A stretch of DNA of 64,000 bases from Pardosa pseudoannulata (Eukaryota; Arthropoda; Arachnida; Araneae; Lycosidae), in assembly GCA_032207245.1 (NCBI GenBank), contig CM063505.1, positions 172,477,922-172,541,921 on the forward strand, written 5' to 3'. Position 1 is the first letter of the stretch; each line of letters begins with the position of its first letter. Of this stretch, positions 26,095 through 40,300 are shown one piece after another. The notes under the pieces are model-generated. The model had not been told where the DNA came from and did not search any database. It saw only the letters and a list, made by a program, of their open reading frames with translations. Made by a program: the position numbers and the translations under genes.

Positions 26095-26938
26095 TTAAGG
26101 TATCCGTCTACGTTCGGAGAACTTTTTTCTTTAAACGTAGAAACTAGTTCATGTTTTTGCATTTTTAGATTTATTTTTTATATTATCATAGAGAATAGCA
26201 CTTAAAAATTTATTCCTGGAGAAGTTTTTAATAAAATTTCTAATAAATGAAGAAAATTTAGAAAAAAATCCGGTTTTTTCAAAAGGTCTAAATTTTTAAT
26301 ACATTAAATTATTTCAATATTTTTTGATGCAACACATTTCTTATACACTGGATTAGTGAATCGCATAAAATCTTTGCTTAATTTACATTTGGCAAAACAT
26401 TTTTTTTCCTTCAAAATCATACACATTGAATTTTTAACGAATTTTCATTACCTTTTTATCTAACTATGAGTGTAACATCATTAAAAATTATCCAAATTTA
26501 AAGCTTTTTGGTCATTCACTAGTAAATGCTATCAAAAGCCTTCACAATAATTTTCAACACAATATTTTAAGAACTTGAGAAATCACATTTAAAAATTTCA
26601 GCATTTTATTAAAAATATCGTCCTGAGAAGTTGCTAATTATTAAAAATACTAGAAAAATGTTTAAACTAATCTTCATGAAAATTTAATAATTTTAATCCA
26701 AAAAATGCTCTTTAAAAGGCTTTAAATTCACAACTTCCGGTTCCGAAGTTGCTACTTCCGTTTTATTTTGATAGCTGTCACTGATGTTTAAACAGCTGTA
26801 ACTTTTCTTTAAAATGCCGTAGAGACAAAACAAAAACAGATTTAGAAGTTTAAAAGTTGAAATTTTGTAACTGAGAAATAAAAAAAAATTATGATTTTTG
26901 GCAAAAAATGACGTTTTTAACGTAGACGGATACCTTAA
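26095..26938. mobile_element. TTAA-flanked element with perfect TIRs (Kolobok/piggyBac-like MITE)
   Basis: It starts TTAAGGTATCCGTCTACGTT and ends with the exact reverse complement. TTAA is the target site of piggyBac and Kolobok superfamilies. The GG following TTAA favours Kolobok over piggyBac (which starts CCC). About 840 bp, without a coding frame. Confidence 0.75.
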
Positions 26939-27073
26939 AGCGATTATATGTTCTTTAAATTCCCAAATTTAGATTTTTTTTTTGTCCTGAAAAATAAAGA
27001 GAAACTAATAGTAATAGAAGAAAATAACGAGACAATTATTATTATTATTTTTAGGATTTACTGGTCAAAGCAT

Positions 27074-27311
27074 TCAGTGATTATTACAGTCATATTTTTC
27101 AGATGATTTCTTCAATTTGACAAATGTTTCAACGAAGAATACGAATGCAGAAACACCAGTTCCAACAGAATACACAATAAAGGCCCCTGTAAGATCAGTC
27201 AACTCCAAAGGCTTTGTAGTTCCTGCATTCACTTGCGTACAAATGTCATAATTTGCCAGACTTGAGAGCATTTGCCTGTGATACAATCGACCTTCCCCGA
27301 ACCACAGAAGT
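27074..27311 (-). CDS. IR gene 1, exon 8 (end of S2, TM4, stop)
   Basis: 238 bp after a CATTTTAG acceptor. Encodes LLWFGEGRLYHRQMLSSLAN, the TM4 helix and a short cytoplasmic tail ending KYDCNNH-stop. The paralogous exon lies at 58081-58324. Confidence 0.93.
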
Positions 27312-28966
27312 CTAAAATGGGAAAAAAATGCATTGGATTCTACAGCATTATTCTGAAGATTTAAGTGCGAAAAATATTACAATCATATTTTAGAATCTAA
27401 ACTAATATTTTTCTTTTTTACTTTGGGAGGTTTTTTGCAGACTGGCCTTCGTCCATATTCCACAGAAATTATTCCCTCTTATTATTCACTAGCTTTAATA
27501 CTAAAAAACTCATAAGTAGAAATTTTTACCAAATATAATTTAAGCTTACCAATCGTAAGGAATGTGGTGCTATCGGAGTTCATGCTTTTAATTTAAAAAT
27601 GAAACATAAATTTGATAAATAACATTCTTTATTCATTACCAAGGCAAGACCAGACCACTGAAGTGGTCCAGGTGATTTGACCAGACTGGCCCCTTACCTG
27701 CATGTAGGAGGGCAATGGAACAAAATAATAGAAAGTATCTATTATTTTTATTAATTTATGGACCGATGAACAACGAACTAATATTATGAACTAAATTAGC
27801 TAGATGCTTCCATAAAAATTGAAAAGAAATATATAAAGTTTAATGCATGTAATAAAGCAATGAAACAGAACAAAATATATTTCCAAAATAATTATTTCAA
27901 AAGTAAATAGCGCATTGATATTTCAAACACCGATCCGGATACATATGGACAGGAGGTCCTTTAGGCTTGTCCCAGCTTAGGTGGGTAGATCGCAAACACT
28001 GGGCCATCATCCCCCTTGGCAAGACATTAATTACTGTTATTTGCAATGTCAAGTAAAATGTCGTTATTTGCAACTGATACGGCAAAATCTTTCTTAGAAC
28101 TCAACACGAATCCCCCATATGTTCTTGGGATAACGATTTCTTCAATCTATTGAAATAAATGTCACCTTCGAAAAATATCATTCGTATGCTACTTGAGCGA
28201 TGGACAGCGTTAATATTGTATTCTCCTAAAATAAGACTTAAGTAAAAAATAAGCTCTACAATGATTCAGTGAACTCCAAACATAAATCCTAGTTAAGATC
28301 GTCAGCCAGAAAAAAGCTATTGATATTGGAATAAACAAGTCATTTAAAGATCATTTGTTCATGGATATCAATGACTACACTGGAAGAACAAGGAAGAAGA
28401 ATTATCGTGGAAACTTTGTGAAGCTTAAATTTCAAGAAGTTATTATTTGTGTGAAGAATAGATGAGATAAAAGGACAAACATTTCAGTAGGAAAGTACTC
28501 CATGGAGAAGAACTATTTTGAGGAGAGCTCTATTACTCAACATGAGAAGCTAGAGCCAATGGTCTCAGAGAAAATGAAGTCTCAAAAAATTCAGACAGGA
28601 ATTAGGAGTTGAGTTTTATATTGGTAATTGCTATCATACTGAGGTCGAGATATGTCACTGGCGTCTTTCACTCATCTTGACTCTAGAAATTGCCAGAGAT
28701 AGAAAGTTAGTACAATAAATTCTCCTGTTTGGTGACGTCTGACGTCATTATGATGACTTTTGACATCATTAAGAGGCAAAAGTCACTTGTGACATATCTC
28801 GAATGCAATATGGTAGCACCCGATGTTCCAGAAGAAGACTATATGGCAGTATAAGAATAAATTATATTATTCATTTTGGATATTTCTTGAACCTGAATAA
28901 AGCTTTCTTGTACACGAACAAATGTTAATGAGTGAAAAATAAAATATCTCTTAAAAATGAGCTCTA

Positions 28967-29001
<35 letters not shown>

Positions 29002-32000
29002 TAGCAAAATTATTATAGGGTCTTATTGTAGACACGGTATGTATCTACACGCAGTTTCTAGATGGAAGTAAGCATCAACTTATAAATTATATTCGAGCAG
29101 AACTATCATGTTGTATCAAATGTTTTAGCTGCACTAACACGTTATTTTATGGACTTAAAAATGCACACTGCCCGGAAATCACGAGGGGTGTAGCAGGTAA
29201 ACTGGAAGCATGTAGACTTGAAATAAGAGATAAACTGCTATTTCCAGTTGCTGAAAATAATCGAAAGTTGATAAAAAAACTGTATTTTTTCATGAATATT
29301 CTTATCAAAACATGAACATATATCTTACTTATATACTAATATTTATAGTACACTGTCTTATACACACCCACCATATATACAAAAATTAACAATAACACTA
29401 TGCAGCAATTATACATTTGCTTACTTTAGTTCATTTTTATATTCATAATTCTTTCACATTTTCATAATATGGTAAACCCAACTTATGTTAAACACTTATT
29501 CACATTTCCTTTTTAACACAATCGTTTTTAATATATTATATTTACATACAGTCCATTTATTCACATTCTGTTTAGTATATACAAATATATGGGGACATGA
29601 ATACACATATGTGGATACACAAACATACATACTGTAACGAATTCTCGTTACATTAAAATTCCAGATACAGACTTATCTACGACCGTGAGAAAAAACGGCA
29701 TAAAGTGGAAATAGTGAACAGGCCTTTTGTGAGCATTTGAACTGAGCTCATCTTTACCTAGTGAAAGTACGTTCTTTCGAACAGAATAGGATGTTGAATA
29801 GAGGATTGTTAACACCGAGCACCATCTCAATCATTCTATCTGAGAAATTCATTAGGATGCTGACGAAGTGTTTCCAGTGTTAGTTTCAATGACATCCAGA
29901 AGAAAGAGTATCACACGACAGAAATACTCTACATTGTAAAGGAAGCAGCAATACTTTCCTATCTTGTTCTCCAAAGGTTTGTCCAGAGACATCGATTAAT
30001 GATCTGCGAGATTGCTCCCGATTACTGCAAACTTCCCTAGAAACCTGGCTTGCACCTGTCCGGCCAGAGTTTTACAAGCGGTTTCCTCACCACGTCGTCA
30101 ACCAGATGTCCGATCAGCTGAGATGGACATTTGCAGTCAGACGACGATATAAAAAGACCGGAGTTCATGGCCCAGAGAGAATTTTTGACCGATCGAGTCT
30201 CCTGTGAAATAACTCATCGGCCGAGAACGTCGAGGAGAGCGACTGAGAGTGTCCTTCCCCCTCTTTTTTTTCTCCAAACGATTAGGAAGCTGATTACTGT
30301 AACGATAATCATTTTCACATGTCGATATTCATCGTTTCATCTGTATTTATCATAACTTCAAGATTATGTTTCTAAATAAAGATCTTTAGTCTGTACGTAG
30401 GCCTCCGCTATCCTTTTTCGGGCTCAACTAGAGCCCCAGAATGCTACAATACATACATACATATATACACTTATATATGTTGAATGAATTGACTCAATAA
30501 GTAATTAAAAAAATAAAATACCACCTATATACGAACAAAGAATTTTAAGAAGATACAAGTGATGTTGTATAGATAAAAGAATATTTACTACACAGCATAG
30601 TCTTGGCGTAGTGACGTCACAGCGGGGGAACTATAAATCACCATCTACTTTAAAGAATGATACAGACTAGGTCTCTTGGTCGAACTAATATTCAACGCCA
30701 TTTGCAGTTATATGTTTAACAGAAAATTTAATGGAGAACATAATACAAAATTAACTTAAACATTGTGTATGTATTAGCATGTACCTTAAGTGTAAAATCT
30801 AAAAGGAATTTTTAAAATTTACAAAATCGATAATTTAAAAAACAAATCAAATCAGGAATGGAGAAACTGAATCTGAGCAGAAGCATGTAAAGTAGTTTTT
30901 CTGTCAAGGCTCTTGGAGATCACTTCTTCCGCTTGCGTATTTACATTATCTCTACGGCGCTTTCCCTTCTTCCTATGTCTATATTCTTTGGAGGATCATT
31001 GCAAAACCTTAGGGCTCAGAAGAACACACTTAGCAAAACTCTACGTATTCGTCTATCCTAAGTCAAAACGTACTTTAGTTACTGCGTTCACACATACATG
31101 CACACATAATTACAAAAATAGTATGTTCGAACTCAGGGAGGTCTGAAACTGGAAGTTGTAGGAAAATTTCGAGGTTGAATTATTGCCTTAGATCCATAGT
31201 GAAGATTTTTTGGCCTAATAAAATAACCAATTGCAAGCTATTGAAAGAAACCAAGATGGTACCAATAGATAAGGAAATAAAATTAAGAAGATGGCATTTC
31301 ACAAGTCAGGGCTTGATAATGGGCAGAGATGAGACCCCAAATGTTGCCCTCGAGTGGACATCGGAGGGAAAACGTAGAAACGGCCACCCAAAATTAACCT
31401 GGCGCAGACAAACAGAAAAAGAAAAAGAAGATGCTGGATGGTCCAGTTGGTAGGAAGACAGAATGGTTGTCCGGATAGGGCACAGTGGAAAGGGTATCTT
31501 CCCAGATAGCATACATATTTGCAACAAGTTTGATTTTTTCGAGATAATAATTTGTCATAACAAATTTAACTCGACAAACTTGCAACTCAGCTAAACTTCT
31601 GTAAGTTAGACGGAACATAAAGCGACCACTCCTTTACAACGCTATTTTGCTGCAAAACTGTGGCAACCTTGTCATGACAACCTTGAAGCAAGCGGAAATT
31701 CTTAGACTTGCTGCAGTCTTGTTTCAAACTTGCAGACTAGTCATGCTGAACTTGTTGCAAGTTAGCAGGATTGTAAAGCAAGACTGCTGCAAACTAAATT
31801 TGCTATCTGGGTTATGGTTAACTTCTTGTTAAGAAATTGTGATGATAATGATGACAATATTTTCTTTATATTAAGTATAAGAGAAAGTAAAAATCTCTTT
31901 AGGCTCAAGCATATGTAAAATACACTCCCAGGCACAAAATTATTATTCCTGAAACACTATTTTAAGATGGCCTTTGAGTATAATAATAAAATATTTACCT

Positions 32001-34231
32001 CTTATTAAATTCCTGTTGCAATTTTGGCTTGTAATTTTTTCTGAAGGCAAAAGCAATGTAAGCTGTGCAGAAATCCACTGGAGTAACGTAAATTCCACAC
32101 CTTCCAGTATATTTGAATCGATTTCCAACGATAGACTTTAATGTTATTAACTCAGCCACAAATGCAGTTTTTCCATTATCCACGTCACTTAGCCATTCTG
32201 GATAGTTACCAGTACTGGGCAGCTTAAAATTTTCTTTCACTCTAGTGTTTAGCGACTCCAGATTCGTACCTTTTAATCTCTGACAGGAAAATAAAATTTC
32301 ATCAGAAGGGAACGTCAAAAGGGTCAAATTCAAACAAACAAACAAATAAACAAACAAAAGCGAAATGTTTTTTTTCCCGAAATTATTTGCCGAGTTAAGT
32401 TATGTATAATCAAATAAAATTGTAGCAATAGCTTAATTACTTTATTTTATTAAAATTTGCTTGAAGCCGTGCATCCATGTTTTAAAGCTTATGAATCTGA
32501 TGTAGACACCACATGACTTCCTTGTATTCTTGTTAAATTATATATATTCTAAATTTTGGTTGTATGATGATTTATCAGAATTGTTATCAGAGAATATGCA
32601 TATTCTCTTAAAGTTAATTTCGTTTCTCAAGGTAGCGGTATTTTCTGAGTGGAACTGAGGTATTGCTTAAGTACTCGAGTACTTTTTTTTAAGCCTTTGT
32701 CAGATGATCTAAGGTCTTTTACTTTAGTTCGTCACCAAATATTGTCACATATAATTCTTTTATTTCCGTAGATTAAATTTCTTAAGTTCATGAGGAAAAT
32801 TAAATATAAGCCAATGTAGTTCATTTTATTGTAATGAGTCGTTTTATTTTCGAAAGTGCTTATATTGTTAGTGTAATATATAAAAACTAATTTGATTTTT
32901 GAAAAAAATATAACTTTAATTTTGAAGCCTTAATTACACAGACTGAAGTATGGGTGTGAAGAGCCTAGTGCTATACAAAATACAAGCTATTTAAAACTAA
33001 TGTATTTTTAACCGCATAATCTGTCAATTCTGTTCCAGACGATGACTGGTAGGGTTTCGATACCGGAATCTGTGAATTCGAATCCCAATGCTGGCAGAAA
33101 TGTTGGTAGCCGTTCGAAATCAGCTTTAGGTAGTAGCTTACTGTACAATTAGCTCTCGTTCAACAAACGATTTTACTCCAAACCAAAAGTGCTTATGGTA
33201 TCTCTTCGGTACTTGAATATCACTCTTGGCATGGATGTTCGTAGCCCTTCGGGATCCACTTTAAGATGTAAGTCACGATCTCATGATCCTTCACTTAGCA
33301 AAACAGTGGACCGTAGTGCTCAAAACCAAACCACATGTTAAATCTGTACTTAACAAAACTATTACAGGCATTGTGTACAGAAGGAAAGGAAATTTTTAAC
33401 TATTACAGCATTTATATTTTCTGCGAATGTATATGATAACACTTAAGTTTTATTTTACTATCTAAAAGGTATCTGATTAAATAAAAATGGTCACATTAAA
33501 TGAACAAGGAATGTAAGAAGCATTTATAATGAAGGTAAATTTAAGAAAATGAGTGATTAAATGTAGGAAATATTTTGCCTTGAATATTGAACCCCATTTT
33601 CTTAAATGTATTGTTAATAATACACTAAGATTTTATGCAAGTTAATTTAAAACTAAATAAACTTGTTTTGAAAGTTCATTGCTGTTTTAACAGAAGCTAA
33701 TTTTCCAAAGGATTCTTTGGGAACTGATTTTTTAAAGAATACAGAATAGCGAATTTTTACTTCTAAGAATTTTTTTAAAATGTTTTGTTTATTGTTTTTA
33801 CTTATGTTCCTTTTAAAATATTCTGCACAGTGTTTTTAAACGTTTATATTAGAAATAACAAAGGAAAACGAGTCGAAGCAAAAGAAATGATGAAATTATT
33901 ACACCCTGTCATTAAAAATGGCTACATTAAATGTATAAGGTATGCGCATGTAGCATTTTTAATGAAATAATACTTAAAAAAATAATTAATAAATTACTTT
34001 AAAAATAAATATTTTGCTTTAGAAATTTAAATGCATTTCCATAAATATGTTTCTAATAATACACTAAAATTTCGAGCAAATTGTTAAAAAACTAAATAGG
34101 TTTGAAAGTTTACTGTTGCTTTAACAGAAGCTAATTTCCCAACGAGTGGTTTTCGGGATATAGTTTGATTTTTTCAAGAATTCAGCATAATGAGTTTTTA
34201 CTTCTCTAATTTTTTCAAATTTATTGTATGT

Positions 34232-34303
<72 letters not shown>

Positions 34304-37300
34304 AAATATTGAAAATTGATAAAATACTAACTGAAATTTTTAAATTAGGAACATGTCTCTATCCCCCCTGTAACTATCCGTTACATGACCCCAAAGAACG
34401 AGGAGCCCGAAGGTGACCTTTCGCCGTGGACTCACGATTAGCCTCAAATAGAACCAGGTGGTCTAAGTACTTTAATTGAAAACTATTCGTTGCCGACGCC
34501 TTATCGTCTAGGCATTGTAAATCTGTTGAATGGAACGCCGCTGTGAAAAGAGTGTAAATAATTACAGTGCACCTTGTCGCCCATTAGCGGTAGCAAAAAA
34601 GGCCATTAAGTTGTTTAAGTCGGTGGATCTGAAGACTGCCTTTCGGCCACATCTGGAAACAGAACAGCTGATCCGAGGCTTGGGAGTGACCGCAAGATTA
34701 CGTCACCCTGGTTCTGGAAGTTTCCCGAAGAACCGAGCAAAGGGAGCGAGTGCCGCTATAAAAGGGAGGACAGTACTAGAAAGAGAGGCTTTTTATTCTT
34801 CTCGAGGCTTCTACCTGATAGAGCCTGGTCGCTCAAGGACCGCTCGTATCTCCGTGTCTGGAGTTTTTTTTTTTTTAGAGACCGCCAGCGTCTCTGTTGC
34901 TAGGAAGTCGACCTTCGACTTGGGAATTCCTTTCCCATTATCTGCTAATTTTTAGTTAACTTCTTGCATAGAAGTAGACAGCAGAGAGTGACTTTGCTCT
35001 CGAATTTGGATCGTCTTGCATCCTGAGATTTTCTTCACGAATCCCAGCGGGATACGCACTCAGAATTTTCGAACCTTGTTGTGAAAGCCTACTGTGCTAA
35101 TCATCAGTCGGAGTGATCGTGTCAGTATTATTCCCGGCACTAATTAGTAAACAATTCCTGTGATAGGAAGCCCTAGCCATACTGTTCCGGTATCCCACGG
35201 ATCCTTAGTGTGTGAATATCATCTCTGTACGAGATCCCCGAATGTTAACATCCTACTGAATTTGTACATAACTGTACATAAATTATTCGATTGAATAAAA
35301 TATTTAATCTAGATTACCTAGGTTTCTAGCCTGTTTCCTTGACGGCCTCTCCTACTACATTCCCAGTACGTTACACCCCCTCTTTCTTTCTCTATCTTTC
35401 TCCGTCTCTTTCCTTATATATTATTTTATCAATTTTCAATATTTAAAATGTATTTAGATTTACACTTATATTTTAAGTAACTCACCGCAAAGCAAGATGA
35501 TGGAAATGAATTTGGGTAAGTTGCTGGTTTAACGCTTTTGCTTTGATGCAGTTCTTCGATGCTTTCAATCTTGGGCTTGAGTTTATCGGCAGCAAATGTA
35601 GATGTTATGGCGCCCTGATAAGTGTTCATGAGGATCAAAGCTGGTCCTATCAGCCAGATACATATCAAAAGGCGGAAGCTAGCATATGCCAGTGCATGCC
35701 GAAGGAACCATCGGTTTTCTGATCCTAAATCTTAAAATGAAAATTTAGTTTAACATCTGTAATATTTGTACAAAAATTATTGTTATCTTTATCTATAAAA
35801 TAACAATAAAACTGCTAAACATTTATATCTACACATAAATAATTATAGGGATAGTAATAAATAAAACAATTGAACTATATAATTTCAGTATTTAACTTCG
35901 TGAACAACGCTGAAAATTGCAAAACTTTCACAGATGGGCAAAGGTTTGTCCACCCCTGATATACTCTTGAAAGATTTGCCTCTATTTTTTAAGATATATG
36001 TTAACTTAAGGCTGAGGTAATTGTAACCATTAAGGTTACAATTTACCCCAGCCAATACAGTTTAACTGTTTTTTGTAAGAAATGAATCTAACACTTTAAA
36101 AACTCACCATCTGCAAGCAACTTACCTTTGCCGAGTAACGATCCATAAAACAGCCACGCATATTTGAAGAAGACTTCTGATTTAGATTTTCTGGATTTAG
36201 AAGGAAATATTAGGTAGATTAGAGCCGCCACTCCTGCTGCTAGGTACGTCGATATTACTACAAACAGCCATACCTGCAAAATACTTCATTTGTAATCAAA
36301 TCGGTTGTAAATATTCGAGTAAGAATTCTATCAAGCCAAAACAAAAGCTGTTTACTTTCTGGACCCAATCATCTAAAAATATTTTCTAACTGAATATAGT
36401 TTTTAAAATCGTTTCTTCAAAATAAGGCGCTCAGGGCGATTTTGGTGAAATTATTGGCTCTGTTTAGAATAACAACATGTAAAACAAAAGCAGTTTTTTT
36501 TTAAAATTTTTTTCTCTTTAAATTAAATTTTTATCAAAAACATTTTGTAACTGAATATAAAGTTTTCAAAAGTGTTCCTTCAAAATAGGGTGCTCAGTAG
36601 CGATTTTGGTGAAATTATTGGCACTGTTTAGAATAACAACATGTAAAACAAAAGCAGTTTTTTTTGTGGATTCAATCATCAAAAATATTTTGTAACTGAA
36701 TATAAAGTTTTCCTTCAAAATAGGGTGCTCAATGGCGATCTTGCTGAAATTATTGGCACTGTTTAGAATAACAACATGTAAAACAAAAGCAGTTTTTTTT
36801 GTGAACAAAATCATTTAAAAATATTTTGTAACTGAATATAAAGTTTTCAAAAGTGTTCCTTCAAAATAGGGTGCTCAGTAGCGATTTTGGTGAAATTATT
36901 GGCACTGTTTAGAATAACAACATGTAAAACAAAAGCAGTTTTTTTTGTGGATTCAATCATCAAAAATATTTTGTAACTGAATATAAAGTTTTCCTTCAAA
37001 ATAGGGTGCTCAATGGCGATCTTGCTGAAATTATTGGCACTGTTGTAACTGAATATAAAGTTTTCCTTCAAAATAGGGTGCTCAATGGCGATCTTGCTGA
37101 AATTATTGGCACTGTTTAGAATAACAACATGTAAAACAAAAGCAGTTTTTTTGGGACCCAATCATTTAAAAATACTTTCTAACTGAATATAAATTTTTCA
37201 AAAGTGTTCTTTTCAGCATGGGGGGCTCATTGGTGATTTTGGTGAAATTATTGGCTCTGTTTAGAATAACAACATGTAAAACAAAAGCAGTTTTTTTGTG

Positions 37301-40300
37301 GATCCAATCATTTAAAAATATTTTGTAATTGAATATAAAGTTTTCAAAAGTGTTCTTTCAGAATAGGGTGCACAGTGGAGATTTTGGTTAAATTATTGGC
37401 ACTTCTTAGAAAAACAACATGTAAAACAAAAGCAGTTTTTTGTGGACTCAATCATAAAAAATATTTTGTAACTGAATATAAAGTTTTCAAAAGTGTTCTT
37501 TCAGAATAGGGTGCTCAGTGGCAATTTTAGTGAAATAATTGGCATTGTTTAAAATAACAATATGTAAAACAAAAGCAGTTTTTTTTGTGGACCCAATCAT
37601 CTAAAAATATTTTTAACTAAAAATAAAGTTTTCAAAAGTATTCTTTCAGAATAAGGTGCTCATTGGCGAATTTCGTGAAATTATTGGCTTTGTTTAGACT
37701 ATCAACATGAAAAATGATATTGTTTTTGGCAGGGCTGAATTAAACCACTTTAAAGCCCTAGTGCCCTAGACTTTATTTTCGTACTGTATCCCTCCCTCTC
37801 CAACAAGAATTAGTAAAGGACACAGAAACATAACAGGATAAATAAAAGAAAACTGCATAATGGGAAAAATTAAAACAAGCCTTAAATTTTTATTAATAAA
37901 AATTTTGATGATGCCTAAAGTATGTTTATGCTTAACCTTTTAATTCATTTAAAGTTCATTTTTACAAACCAGAAACAGACGAAAACGAAAACTATTTAAA
38001 ATAAAAGAAGCAATTTATTATAATAACATCCACATATAACTACATGTGTTTACAACATCTGCTTTTTTCTGATGAGTTGAAGTTCAGTCTATTTGACAAT
38101 AAGAAGCTAGACAGCTAGACTACCTGACAGTAAGAAGCTAGTTTGAAGAAAGTGTGAATGACAAAAAATGTACTTTTAACACGCTGAAACATTCTCCTTA
38201 CTCTTACAGGTGGAAATGATATACAATAACAGTTAAGCAAGTTTTAGTGTGTAAGGCATCAATTAACTCGAAAAAGTACATGGGCGTTATAAAAAAGAGT
38301 ACATATCTTACTCTTTTGGAGGCTTCTCATACTTTTCCACAACCGATATTTCAAGATGATAATGCACCTTGTCAGACGTAGTCTGTGGTAAGTTAAATTT
38401 GATTTACATTGATAAATTTAAGTAGCCATGCAAAATAAACACCTAAAAATCAGCAAGTAAAATTTTCTCTTTAAATTAAATTTTATAAAGAATATCTTGG
38501 GGTTTCTTTATAATTATGGCTTGTAAGTAGTCCAGATCATAATACTATAGAAAGTGTATGGTCTTTATTGGGGAAAAATTTCAAAATTTTTCAAAAAAAA
38601 GTCTACAATTTTAACTGGACTAAAAAAATATTATTATTACTCGAAAAATAAAATTTAAAAATTTATGTTAAAAAACTTTATAATACTATGCCGGGAAGCA
38701 TTAAATTTGAAATTAAGAAAAGAAGACAAAATAACTTAGTACTGGCTATATTTACGAAATAAAATCAAAACAATACCTCAAAGTATCTTTGTCATTAGGA
38801 AAACCACCAGAGACTCAAGAAAAATAGCCCTTTTAGTCAGGCGTTATCCCAAAATGCTTTTGCTAAATATGTTGAACCACATTCTCTTCAGAGGATTTTT
38901 CCAGAGTTCATTTTCATTTCAACCTTTCTTCCTACATCAGTATAAAGAATAGTTTACCGGAAGATCTTAGACAATAAGCGTTGGAAATCATTAATAATAT
39001 TCCAAGAAGTAATATTAAATTGTATACCGACGGTAGTAAAACTGACAATCTTGCAGGTAATGGCATTTATATTGAAACACCTCAAAGGACTTTTACACTA
39101 AGTCAACGTAACCCAGACTTCTGTTTTTAGAAGTGAATTACTAGCAGTGGATGAGGGACTTGAAGTCAATCTGAAGGAAAATGATTATGGATTCTGACTG
39201 ATAGCCGAAATTTAATTGAACATCTTAATAATTGGATCCATATAGGTGATAAGATAAGTATATCTATCCTTCACAAGTTGAAACGCCCCTCACTTCAATA
39301 TGATATTCATTTCCAGTGGTTCCCATCCCATGTGGAGCTATCTGGTAACGAGAAGGTAGACAGTCTGGCAAAGGATGGTTGCAGCCTGCCAGCTTCTGCT
39401 TCTGATGAACTTACCAACCTAGAACTTTTCTCTCAAATGAAAATCATAAATAGAAGGACTTGGCTAGTGCCACCACGATTGGTATAGGGCTGGTAAGCCT
39501 GGACACTCGTTGATCTTCCCTACGACAGAAAAAACCAATACTTGCCTTTCACGTCTTGCCTGGGGACATTTAAAATATCTTACTTTTTCTCAGGGTATAA
39601 AATCCTATTCTCTTTGACCAAAATGTTGCAAACATCAAGCTTCAGTTGAACATATTTTAAGCTGCTAGGGATTTCTTGGGGAGGAAATTTACATTTCTCA
39701 TTTTACCCGTTTTTACCCGTTTATTTTTTTTTTACCCGTCAACAGATTTATAGATCTGCTTTGACACCGTCAGGCCATTGGAGATAAGTAACAACAACGA
39801 AATTATATTGTTTTTAAATCATGCATTAAGCTATAATAGATTACTAAATTTTGTTTATTATATTATTTTAAAAAATATTATTTAGTTTATTCTTGAGTAT
39901 TTAGTAAAAAGTAATAAGGAAAATCACAGAATTGCAAAAATACATAGGTTTTTTTTTCTTATTTGTCGTTTATTGTACGAGTTAATTAACTAAAAATTCG
40001 TTAATAATCACTTTTATCAATATGGTGCAGCATTATGAAAAAAATTGTTTTGTTGCAACGTTGCACTTTAAAATTATTAAAATAAAGCTATAAATCAATT
40101 TTTCTGCAGTGCGACATTTGTTTTTTGTTTTTCAGGATACATACCTCATTTTATTCTTTTTTGTTTTTCAAATCTGAAATGCATTGAATAATTTAGGACC
40201 ATCTTGTACAGTTGAATTAAACAATGTGGACATTTAAATCTTTTCTTTTGATATTTCCCAGAACTTTTCCTTTTCTTATCAACTTAAATAATGTTAACGC

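Noticed and set aside
27640..28085. An extra IR exon or gene downstream of exon 8
   Set aside because: The frame at 27897-28085 lies within intron 7, lacks splice-phase fit and has no IR motif.
36566..37161. Possible repeat-containing protein genes on the minus strand
   Set aside because: The frames follow the minisatellite unit and lie within an IR intron. No start context or domain supports coding.
36415..37735. CRISPR array
   Set aside because: Units are whole ~145-bp tandem repeats with no short repeat/unique spacer pattern, and the genome is eukaryotic.
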